DNA of 64,000 bases from Aphis gossypii (lineage: Eukaryota; Arthropoda; Insecta; Hemiptera; Aphididae). The position numbers were made by a program, and so were the translations under genes. The stretch is from contig NC_065530.1 of NCBI RefSeq assembly GCF_020184175.1, forward strand, positions 63,465,260 through 63,529,259, given 5' to 3'. Position 1 is the first letter of the stretch. Each line of letters starts with the position of its first letter. This document shows, in pieces, positions 54,101-64,000 of the stretch. The notes below the pieces were generated by a model that worked only from the letters and a program-made list of their open reading frames with translations, did not search any database and had not been told where the DNA came from.

Positions 54101-57100
54101 CCAAACTGCATTTATAATTTTATAATTTGTTTATAAATAAGATATTATTATTAACAGTATTTAACTAGGTACCTATATAATAGTATTTTTATATTTCTAC
54201 TTCCTATTAAAAAAAAATAATTAAGATATTATTTTTAAATAATTGTATAATATAAATAAACATTATTTTACTTTGGTACCTAGTTAATATTTAAATTCAA
54301 AAGAATTATGATAAACATTTTTTTTTTAGACCCAGGATGTCGTGGAAGAAAAGCTTAACAAAGTGGGATAAATGGTATAGGATTGGAGGAAATTAGTTCA
54401 GGACTGAGAAAAATTGAGGGATATTGTGATGGCGGCCAAAACTCATAAATTAGGTATATAGATTGTATATTCTCTAATAAATTAAATAATAACCACGTGT
54501 GTTTTCCATTTATAATCATAATCTCTATATTTTATCTCAACTTCCAACACGTTTTAGATTTAAAACATAACAACGTACATATCATTAATCACTAAATTAT
54601 TAAAAAATAACCTTTTTCGTGACAGTTTTAAATTGATCTGTTGTTTTATCTATCTATAATTCTATAATTACATTGAGATTTCAATATCGTTCTATTTTTT
54701 AATTAGTTCAATTTAATCTTGACATTATTATTTATAATTATATTTAAAATAATAGCTAAGTACTTCTTAAGTAATATCTGGTATTCTAACCTATCCAGAC
54801 TATGACTCGTGAATTATGATAATTTAGAATTAGATATTACTTTGTTTTATTATTATTATTATTGAAAAATCAACGGTCTGTGATTTTTATGTTTTAATGA
54901 GATTTTTATACAGACGGTTTTCTTATCTTACATTATTATTTATTATATTCAATCATATACATCTAATTATCTGTACAAATTATGTAGATAAACATAATTA
55001 TTATAGATAGGATTAATGTTTTGGGTGTATTAATTTAGATAATAATAAATTATGTATTTATACTTTATAGTTCAATGACATGTTAAATATAACTTTTTAA
55101 CCCAAATTATTGTACTGACTATTGTTTTGTACGTGGTAATAGATCAATATGTATTAAGAATATAATACATACCTACATAATTGCAGATAAATTGCAATAT
55201 GAAAAAAATAGAAATCAAAATGTATAGTATATTATTTAATATTGTATTTACAAAAATACGAAATAACAATTCCAATTTTTATGTCTACCCGGGTAAACAA
55301 ATATCGTTTCGAGTAATATAATCACTATAATTAACTAAAAAATGTAATATATTACTACATACATGGTACCTAATATATATATATATATATATTTTATATT
55401 TCCTTCGTTTTTATTTATCAATGTTTTTTAACTAATGAATTCAACATATATTATATGTATATACTAACACGAATATTAAAATAAATTTACGTTGTTTTTT
55501 GGCATATTTAAAACTGCATCAATTTTATCATCTGTAAAATATATTTATATATAAGTAGTAATATATGTTGACGGCGTACTATATCCTGTCCTTCTACATA
55601 ATAATATGTTGCTTATTGATCTAAAAAACATATATTATATTTTATACAAGTATAATATAACTATAGTCGTATATGTATAATAGATACTCGGTTAATCGTT
55701 TTTCTCTTTCCAGTATTTTGTATTTGACTAATACGGCCTTTTATTCGCTATAAATTATTATTATATTATGAATACAATAAAAATAATGTTCCTTATGGTT
55801 CCGCACTACCGAATATTAACTACAGCGGCACTCACCTAATGCAGGCCTTGAAGTCATTGTGTTAGGGAAAATTAATTGGTGCCATTTTCAACAGATAGAT
55901 CAGAACTGCAGTTGGCACAACAATAAACCAATTGTGTATGTATGATGTTTGTGGTAAAAAAAATATATATTTATATACCTACCTCTATATACGTAGTATA
56001 TATAATATAGTATAAATAATAATTTAAAATATATGCGTGATCTACGGAAAAATTTAAATTTTTATTTATAGTCAATTTACACAGGTAGGTATAAAAATTC
56101 TATTGTTGATGCGTAGATACACCAAAATAATATTATAATGAGCATAACATATAGGATGTGTATGTCCCACGTTTTATTTAATCGTGGAGACTGCAGAATT
56201 GTTTCAAAACAACTTATATAGGTACTGGCGCATACTGCAACGAGGATCACCTATTCATTAAACAATATACTGTAAGTAGTATTTAAGATACCTACCTACG
56301 ACACAATCAACTTTTATGAACGGCCACTATACTTGCACGCTCCATATCACGAGTATAGATTTATTATCTATTTAACCATGCTCTGTATACACAAAACAAA
56401 TTATAGAATGTTGAAGATTGTAGTATTTTGTTCGGCCTGTCAAAACGAATATTTACATAGTTAATCAACTGAAAATCGACGAGAACAAAAATACTATCCT
56501 AAAAATGACATATCTCCGACCTAAGATGCACCTTTTGTAACCGTATTACATTTTTCAGCCTAATACAATATTTATGTAATTTTAATTTAAAACGTCTTTG
56601 TTTCATCTATATCAACTAAACGAAATATTTTTAATTGTGTTTTGTCAGTCAGATTTTTTTTTTGTTGTAGATAAGACAAGTGTAATTAAGTCACAATTAT
56701 TATATATATGTCTCAATCAAATATTTAAAATCCAAGGTTATACTTTGTTACTAAATACTGATATTAATTTAGTTATACAATGGGCAATTAAATGTCAATG
56801 ATTGTGTATTAAATATGTGGAAAATACTAAATCTAAGTGACTAAGTATAATAATAATAATAATAATAGTAATAATAATAATAATAAAATATAATATTGAA
56901 GATTTGGTAAATGAAGTACATTTTTAAAATTACTACACAAGCAATTGACGTAGATATTTTGTAATTAAACATAGAGTAAAAAGTTAATTTTCTTACTTAT
57001 GTGTAGGTACCTGCCATTATTTTCTGCTGTTATTTAATAATTACTTATATACTATAATAAAATCTAACAACTATAACATTAAATTATTTTTATATATTAT

Positions 57101-57535
57101 ATTGAGTATTGATATAGTCATAATATTGTACATTGATAAGTACCTACTATACTAATATTAAAAATAGGTATGTTAAATCTTAATGCAATATTGACTTTGT
57201 ATGTAGCTAGGTATTTAAATTATTTATACTGTAGGTTTATGAAAAATTTATGCTACCTTATTAAAAAATATTCGAATAAGTTATTAATATCCATTTATAC
57301 ATTTTGTACAATTAATTTAATGACGAAAATACAAATAGGTATACTTACATTATATTTTATAAGAGAGGTTGGATATACAATATATTAAAATATTTTAGTA
57401 TTATACATATTTTATACTATGCTCCTGCATAGTTATTGTTTCATATTGTTTAAAAATATTCATATCGTCTATAAATAATATTTTTAAAAAAATACTACTT
57501 ACAGCTTGTAACTCTTTCAGTCTGTCTTTAATCAT
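48158..57535 (-). CDS. Syntaxin, plasma-membrane Qa-SNARE (syntaxin-1/4 type)
   Basis: Nine coding exons join in phase to 320 residues: 57503-57535, 53143-53271, 52506-52605, 52297-52371, 50271-50468, 50077-50153, 49831-49968, 48385-48495 and 48158-48259. The start MIKDRLKELQA has an in-frame TAA four codons above it and matches the MTKDRL start of syntaxin 1. YMEHFFNQIEQCR (residues 46-58) opens the Habc bundle, and LRIRKTQH is its third-helix signature. The SNARE motif spans about residues 225-287. The zero-layer glutamine is residue 250 (VEKQ/GDILNSIEQ), exactly at an exon junction. A tail anchor follows (about 290-311, IVFIMICICVVLCMVAWLY). The role is fusion of secretory vesicles at the plasma membrane with SNAP-25 and VAMP partners. 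Many normally invariant syntaxin-1A positions differ, so this may be a Syx4-type or diverged paralogue. Confidence 0.92.
53907..53930. repeat. (TG)12 microsatellite
   Basis: A pure TG dinucleotide run in a syntaxin intron, preceded by a TATA-rich tract. Confidence 0.95.
54335..54452 (+). mobile_element. Decayed non-LTR retrotransposon tail
   Basis: One frame ends EKLRDIVMAAKTHK, preceded by Asp-stop, matching the very common LINE ORF2 ending DREKWR-IV-AAK-H-GL. Upstream bases are frame-shifted but still GC-enriched (GGATGTCGTGGAAGAAAAGC). The relic lies in the first syntaxin intron, antisense to the gene. Confidence 0.55.
56847..56886. repeat. (TAA)n microsatellite
   Basis: TAA trinucleotide repeats with one interruption (TAG) near the middle. 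A similar (ATT)n run occurs at about 51603-51625. Confidence 0.9.
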
Positions 57536-58125
57536 AATTGGAATAAATAAATTAATTCTATTCACTTTTGCAGCATAAACATGTTAAACAATAAAGATTA
57601 CACTAGAGTAAATAGGTATTAAATACATTATTATTGTGACACTGTACATTCGGCGCCAACAAAATCGAAACTGAAACGACGATACACGAGTTTTCAACAG
57701 TACCTAACAACTTTATGTAACTCCCACTACGTACCTACTACACTATAAGATTATTACGAACAATATTACGCTTTTAATTTTATAGGTATCCATGATTCAT
57801 GCATAAACAATAAAGCATGAATCGTATAAATTAACTATATTGTAATCATTACAGTTTGATTAGTTATCTGAATAAAATATTATTATTACAATTAATATAA
57901 ATTAATATTTTTAATGCCATATCTCGTATAATTATATGATAATTAACTTAGTTCAAACAATTTATAAAAGACATTTTTCTTAATTTTCATATGCTCAATA
58001 ATGTATACTACTTCAATTTTATAGTTGAATGAAAATACTAAAATATCATACCTATTTATACGGTAGTCATAGGTGGCAATCTATCACAGCGAGTCGTTAC
58101 CAGACAATGTTTTCGATTAATGCGT

Positions 58126-58710
58126 TTTTAAGCTGCATCTGAATTCCATCCCATATAAATAGATACTATAAAAATTGAATTTAAAGATGTATATAGGTAC
58201 TATTGTTCCGTCCCGGATTTTTTAATGGATATACTAATTCCATCCTGACCATCCTGCATGTGCCAAGTCTTTTTATATTATGCTATAGGTGTATAAAATA
58301 ATGTACAAATTAATAACGTCGACCATCGAGTTTAATAATAATATATTATTTAGAAATATAATAACATGATTTCAGTTATCGCACTAAATAATTGTATTTC
58401 ACAATATCAACATTTTATTTTATTTTTATTTTTGAGTTTGACTTAACCAATTTAATATTTATTGAATTTTGAATTTCGTTTTATTATATATATATTATTA
58501 CGATTAATTATGATTAATTACGATTAAATTATGAAGAAGTATAGGTACTAATATAATGAAGGTACCTAGGTAGGTATGCATTTTATAACAACAATATTGA
58601 TACATATAATTTATTATTAGGTATTAAAATTGTACGTTTTTTTTAACCGGGACGAAATTGGTATAAAAAAAATGTCTCGGGACTGAATAACTCGGATGCA
58701 GCAGTTTTTA
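58126..58710. repeat. Imperfect foldback / long inverted repeat
   Basis: TTTTTAAGCTGCATCTGAAT (left end) faces ATTCGG-type GGATGCAGCAGTTTTTAG (right end) as an imperfect inverse. Inside these, GTTCCGTCCCGGATTTTTTAA (58206-58225 area) faces TTTTTTTTAACCGGGACGAA (58633-58652 area). The two paired blocks keep the same order and spacing, so this looks like an old TIR element. No target duplication was identified. Confidence 0.5.
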
Positions 58711-60325
58711 GAAAATGTATACTATTTTATTATAGGTATAAACGATGAAAATATTAATACATAGTTATAAAATATATTGTATATTTTATATTTTGAGCTG
58801 AGTGACGAATGTATAAAACATTTATGTTTAACTTTTTTTTATTTTTGTGTCTGTCAACACATCAGTAATCACCTATTTAGCAATAAAACCAATTTATAAT
58901 ATTTAATTTCGGTGTCTAATATCTGATAAAAAAACTAAAATTGTGAATTAAGTTTGTACTTATAAATAGGATATTAATAAAAATACCTAGTAACAAAATA
59001 GACTACAGAAAATTAAGAGCAATAATATGAAACACACGAAGAGGAGACCATTCAGCGACAGAACTTCTTTAAAATTTAGATTTTTTTTACTCATATATAC
59101 AGGTATATTAATTTATAAATTTATTAAAAAAAAACTCATTAGCCCAGTTTCTTTTTAAATGACAGGGAATATTTCGTGGTAATATTTTAAAGGATAGGTA
59201 TATTTTTAATGAAAGTGTTGTATGGTTGATTCATTTTGAATGAAATCTTTTGAACTGGTTTTAGCAGATGAGTTAACTGTTTATAATTTAAGTCGTTATG
59301 ACTAATGGAGTGCTGCATTTTGTTATGTATAACACGGATCACCTCTTAATGTGATTGGTTGACTATAGTAAGTTTAATTAGGGTGAATTTTCATGGGCTT
59401 ATTAAGTTTATAAAATTTTAATGCCGTATGACTATATACTGGTTAGTGTTCCAAGTGTTTGTAAAAGTAATATATTATTAAGATTTAAGACGTACGCGTT
59501 AGATTATAGTATAGGACATAGGTCGATATTGATGTAGGTGTGAGTTGAGTTATTTTAGTTTAGTGTGATTCGATTATGTAAACCTTTTATCCAGATTCCG
59601 AAGTAATACCAAAATATACTTAGGTATTTTATTGATATGATTTTAAAAATATTTGGCTCTTTTTTAGCTATTAATATAAATATTTAATAATAATATATTT
59701 TTTTTTACACATTGTAAGATTCTTAGTTATAAGGCACAAATCCAATGCCATATTTAACTACTGTGCCCGCTGTAAGCACTGAACTGTCGCCCTTTTATAT
59801 TATAATTGTTACTGAAAGATAATTCATTATAAAACATTTTTTTCCCAATTGTGAACTGATTAATATTATTAAAATAATAAAAACTCTAAATACGCTTTTG
59901 TTTTCTTCGCAATTTTTGATTGGAGAATTTATTAATAATAGCTTTTAGCTATATATATATCAATGTTCAGAAAAACTATTTTTAAATTTTTACCCTTAAG
60001 TAGGTACCAATAGTAATTTAATTACTTCAAAATTATTTTCAACATTTTAAATTACATTTTGAAGATTTGATTGAAAATAAAGACACTCGTTTGAAAATGA
60101 TTACCCCAAATCCAAATAACAAAATGCTTGAAGTTTATTAATTTTTGGAATGATTTCTTCCAATAAAAATTGATTTAAATATTTTTCCAAACTTATAATT
60201 AGTTTACGAGAAAAACACTTAAATGGCTATATATTAGAAATTTGCTTCTGTTAGCAAGTGTTTACCAAGAAGTATAGCACTGCACCGAACTTAAAGATAT
60301 AGGTTGAGCGAAAGTCAGTTATAAG

Positions 60326-60625
60326 TAAGGCTAGAATTTATATACAATAAAAAATTGTAAAATATGCATTTTATTTACCAAAATATGCAAAAATAAATTT
60401 TTATTATTTCTAGAGTATTATTATTTATCATATTCAAAATTTAAGTTAAAAAAAATCAAAATCCCAAAAATCTATAAATTTGCAATTATATGCATTGTGT
60501 TCAAAATATGCAAAAAAAAATTAGTTCTATTTAAACGAGAATAAGCCAAATCTTGGATAAATCTGACAACCTAAAATTTGGACTTAAGGAAAAAAACATG
60601 CGAATGCATATAAATCCTAGCCTTA
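60326..60625. mobile_element. 300-bp hAT-like MITE with perfect 8-bp target duplication
   Basis: It begins TAAGGCTAGAATTTATAT and ends with the inverse TATAAATCCTAGCCTTA (one mismatch). It is flanked on both sides by GTTATAAG (60318-60325 and 60626-60633), an exact 8-bp duplication that fixes the ends. The interior holds repeated AAATATGCA motifs and an 18-base segment (60352-60369) identical to 4216-4233 in the larger element near the left end of the window. It is non-coding. Confidence 0.92.
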
Positions 60626-61203
60626 GTTATAAGTACATTCTTGGTCTTGCTAACTTTGTTAATTTATATGTTTATAATTGTTTAATTTAAATCTAATCTA
60701 GAAAAAAGATTCTATTTAATATACTTTCATTTAAAACAAAAATACAAAATAAGAACTTATATGTAAAAATAATATTTAGTATATTATTAAGATATAGAAC
60801 ATATTTTTTTTCAGAATTCTAAGTAACTTATTGAAACTTTAAATATTAATCTAGAGATTCTTACACAGATAATTAAAAATTAAAAGAACAGAATAAAATG
60901 GTAAGTTAATAAAAAATGTATATAATTCCAAATAATTGAATATATTATAAAATTGAAAAATTAATAACTAAATTATTTTGTTAACATTATTTGATCATTA
61001 GTCTTAAGATTAACTAGTTTAAACTTTAAATACAAATAACATTCAATATAAAATTTTTTTTTTAAATAATTAAAATACAAATACAAATACAATACACATT
61101 AAACAATATACCTGTATGAATTTAAAATAATGGTTAAACAAGTTTAATTAGGTATCTTATTACCTTAAGATGTTATACACTTAAGTTAGTGTAACATATT
61201 ATA

Positions 61204-64000
61204 TCAAATTCTATTTTTGCGTTTGTGTGGGGGTGGGCAAATATTTACATCATCAGGTGAAATTAATTCCGCTGGTTGAATCAATAAATGATCATATTGT
61301 CCATCCCTGGCTGTGGTTTCCTTAGCATGATTTGCATATTTTTTTATAAAATCTGTTGCTAGTTTTGTATCCACATCATTCATGTATAGTCTGTTACCCC
61401 AAGTAACAAGCACTATCGGCTGAAAATAAAAATAAAATAAAATATAAATAGGTACAATTTTAAATATAATTTATAATCTTACAAAATCACACACTTGGAG
61501 GAAGACTAGGGATATATCGATTTTAGAAAATTAAAAAAACTTAGTGACCAAACCACTTAACTAATATATTTTAAAAGATCTAATTCGAAAAATAGGCTAT
61601 GGTTCCATACAATTTTTTAAAATAATAGATTTATTTAATTTTTCATCCAATTAGTTTTAAGCAAATGTTGAAGAATTTATTGTACAAATGGCAAAGTTAT
61701 GATTACATAAAATAAAAAAATATGTTTAACAAATGCATTTTAATATAACTATGTGTAAACCTAATTATTTTATATAGATGTAAAAAATACCTTTCGTTAT
61801 GATCACCTCTACACAAATTTGTAGTTTTTGTTCACAACAAAAAAGCCATAACTTGGTAAATTGTTAGTTATATAAAGGTATGATCTATAATATTATTATC
61901 ACCAGCCCCCAAAGGTATATATCTCTTTCACTCCCTTGTACAGTCTATCTCTGCACACTCGGTATACATAATACGAACCCGATCTTCAGGCACCAAAGTG
62001 TATGGAGTAATAATATGTCTGAAAAGACAAGCTTTTAAAGCTGCCTGCATACGAACAATCATAACTGGATGAGTGCATGGATGATACAACATAACTACTG
62101 CTCCATGCTGAAAAAAAAAATATAAAAATATTAGGTATGTTATATTAAGTAATACCTAAAATAACTTAAAAGTATCTAGACAGGTAGAAGCCATTAGTAA
62201 GATACAGACCTCTAAATTGTGTAACCATCTTTGTTTTGGTAAAAATGTATATTCTCCGTATCTGGCCCAAGCAGGACGATGTGGACCACTATCAAAAAAT
62301 TAAAAACAAATATTATTATATCATAAAATTATACTTAATATTAAAATTTTTAATACGTCAATAACATAAGTTCTTAGTTTATCAACTTTTGTATTGTTTA
62401 GTCAATTGGTAAAATATTAAAAAAATATGAAGTATTAAGATTTAGAGCGGAAAAAAATATTAAAACCATGAACTTGAAAATGTATTTAAAAATGTAAATA
62501 ATACCCAAATTTTATTAATTTATAATATCTCTTAAAGCGAATTTATTTTTCAAGATGTTGAATAATTAATGTAATGTATTATATGAAATGCTATTTTGAA
62601 AAATACTTAGAAAACATTATCTATAAAATTATTTATAGATATTTATAATTTCACATACAAGTAGATAAAAATTTAAATATACAAATGAATACTTACAATG
62701 AAGGAATATCATGGTTATAAGATATCGATTCTTTCATACACACGTGATTAGCCTACAAAAGAAAAAATGTTGGTTAAATTCTTAGTAGTATGTAATACAT
62801 ACTATGTATTGAATAAAAGAGTAAGGTAATTAGAAATTAAATTTATAATTTAATAATGTAATATTGTATTATAAATGTCTATGTTATACACTAAATACGT
62901 AATATATCTAACCCTCTTTCAACAAGCATCAGTGGTTCAGTGGTAGAATGCTCGCCTGCCACGCGGGCGGCCCGGGTTCGATTCCCGGCTGATGCATAAA
63001 TTTTTTTGCTTTTTTTTTAATCATTTTTTTCAAGCTAAAATATTTTAAGTTAAAATTTTTTTTATACTGATAAATCGGAAATGAAAAAAAAAAATAATAC
63101 AAATCATCAAATTTTATATGACTGAATAACTTTCTCATTTTCTCAAGATTTATAATTAAAAATAAAAACATCAAGGAGATAACTGTTCTGCTTTAGAGTA
63201 GATGTCAAGTGAACATAGGCATTAACTATTAAGTACTGCCAGTACTGGGGAGGGGGATTGAGCAATATATGCTCATTACACCTACATGCACTGCTGTAAT
63301 AAAGCAGCTGGTATCTTAAACTTCTGGTAGGGAGGCATATTCCCCTTAAGCCCCTCAATTTCCACCTACGATTTAAAATTATTTAAAATGGTTAATACAA
63401 TAAAATTTTAACATAGTATTAAATCTATGAATTGTATTATATTTTATAATAGTAAATGTATGAAGTAAATATGCTACCTAATAGATATCTATTAAAATAA
63501 TCAAGGTTACGGTTATTATTATTAGGTAATTAGGTTTAACTGGTATAAGCAAAAATGCCCAAAGCTAGCATTAGGCAATTTTGGGGTATAATTTATAAAT
63601 GTGAAAAATATTGTAATATAATGGGAACAAATATTGATATTATGTAAACACAGTATAACTTTAATAACAATTACCACATAATATTTAGGCACAAGATCTC
63701 TCTCCAATAATGGTTCAATATCAGTTACTGGTAAAAATTGACTTTGCATGCATGTATAATTGTACACTGATCCATCCCAATCTCTGGTCAAATTTGTCTA
63801 AAATTATAAATATAAATAATCATGAATTATTAAACTATAGAATATAACATTTATATGAAGAAATAGTAGTTAATCATTAGCATTAGGATATCAAATATCC
63901 TTTAATACTAAATTTTGAATTTTTTTTTGACAATATTTAAACTTATTTACTCTTTTAGTTTGTAATTCATTTACAATTTCACAACCAAAAGTACAAACAA
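61204..64000 (-). CDS. DUF3105 / TP53I13-like protein (3' part)
   Basis: Six exons join in phase: 63951 to beyond 64000, 63675-63797, 62697-62752, 62210-62288, 61979-62107 and 61204-61419, with TGA at 61204-61206. About 216 residues are visible. The conserved core reads IPSFGPHRPAWARYGEYTF, LPKQRWLHNLEHG, AVVMLYHPCTHP, then RHIITPYTLVPEDR-PIVLVTWG. It has the WLHNLEHG and LYHPC signatures of the DUF3105 domain found in TP53I13 and in some bacterial proteins. Upstream exons carry paired cysteines (TFGCEIV, YTCMQSQF, NHVCMKES), suggesting an extracytoplasmic fold. The short tail (NICPPPHKRKNRI) has no membrane span. The function of the family is poorly defined. Start and signal region are outside the window. 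The exon at 63951 is the least certain. Confidence 0.83.
62926..62996 (+). tRNA. tRNA-Gly-GCC: tRNA-Gly(GCC)
   Basis: 71 bases fold as a full cloverleaf. The acceptor GCATCAG pairs with CTGATGC and the discriminator A is at 62996. The D arm is GTTCAGTGGTAGAAT, and the anticodon stem CTCGC/GCGGG has one mismatch. The anticodon GCC lies at 62958-62960 within CTGCCAC, and the T arm is CCGGGTTCGATTCCCGG, which contains the B box. No intron and no encoded CCA, as expected for a eukaryote. A T run at 63001-63007 serves as RNA polymerase III terminator. It lies in an intron of the DUF3105-type gene, on the opposite strand. Confidence 0.98.
63001..63007 (+). terminator. RNA polymerase III T-run terminator of tRNA-Gly
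   Basis: Seven T residues start four bases after the end of the mature tRNA, with a second longer T run at 63011-63019. Confidence 0.8.

Larger units (their letters stand above)
57536..61203. other. Upstream region of syntaxin, to the DUF3105 gene 3' end
   Basis: AT-rich spacer that should include the syntaxin 5' UTR and promoter. A less AT-rich patch with GGCGCC lies near 57650, but no core element is certain. It also holds a foldback-like inverted repeat (58126-58710) and a MITE (60326-60625). I see no gene. Confidence 0.5.

Noticed and set aside
1..64000. CRISPR arrays, operons, phage or bacterial defence systems
   Set aside because: No regularly spaced direct repeats, no ribosome-binding-site-led gene strings. 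All genes are spliced eukaryotic genes.

Overview
This is AT-rich, intron-rich animal nuclear DNA. It carries insect-type single-copy genes with short GT-AG exons, many TAGGTACCTA-like motifs and hAT-like MITEs. I read it as a hemipteran, most likely an aphid. That call rests on overall style plus the proteins, not on a diagnostic marker.

Layout, left to right. 1-248 (+): last coding piece of tubulin-folding cofactor B (CAP-Gly domain). 2244-3171 (+): complete four-exon gene for the mitochondrial peptidyl-tRNA hydrolase ICT1/mL62. 3172-7259: convergent gap holding a decayed pseudogene and a TIR element. 7260-31368 (-): complete milton/TRAK mitochondrial kinesin-adaptor gene of 13 coding exons and 863 residues. 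It has a 19.7-kb intron that contains at least one alternative first coding exon (26668-26974) and further candidate exons. 31369-41476: probable milton upstream region with non-LTR retrotransposon remnants and repeats. 41477-42924 (-): ribosomal protein S21, complete, four coding exons. 48158-57535 (-): complete nine-exon plasma-membrane-type syntaxin of 320 residues. 61204-64000 (-): 3' part of a DUF3105 / TP53I13-like gene that runs off the window. A tRNA-Gly(GCC) gene sits on the opposite strand inside one of its introns.

The genes are ordinary eukaryotic neighbours, not an operon. Several deal with microtubule cargo or membrane traffic (TBCB, milton, syntaxin), but I see no sign of co-regulation. 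Exon boundaries were placed by hand from homology, reading frame and GT/AG sites. Each complete model closes in phase: ICT1 192 aa, milton 863 aa, RpS21 83 aa, syntaxin 320 aa.

The most interesting material is the milton transcript architecture. Several separate 5' coding exons share the same phase-1 donor, and there is a candidate alternative 3' terminal exon. The window also holds a small set of TIR elements, two of which are clearly one family. I found no CRISPR, operon-like or defence-like system.
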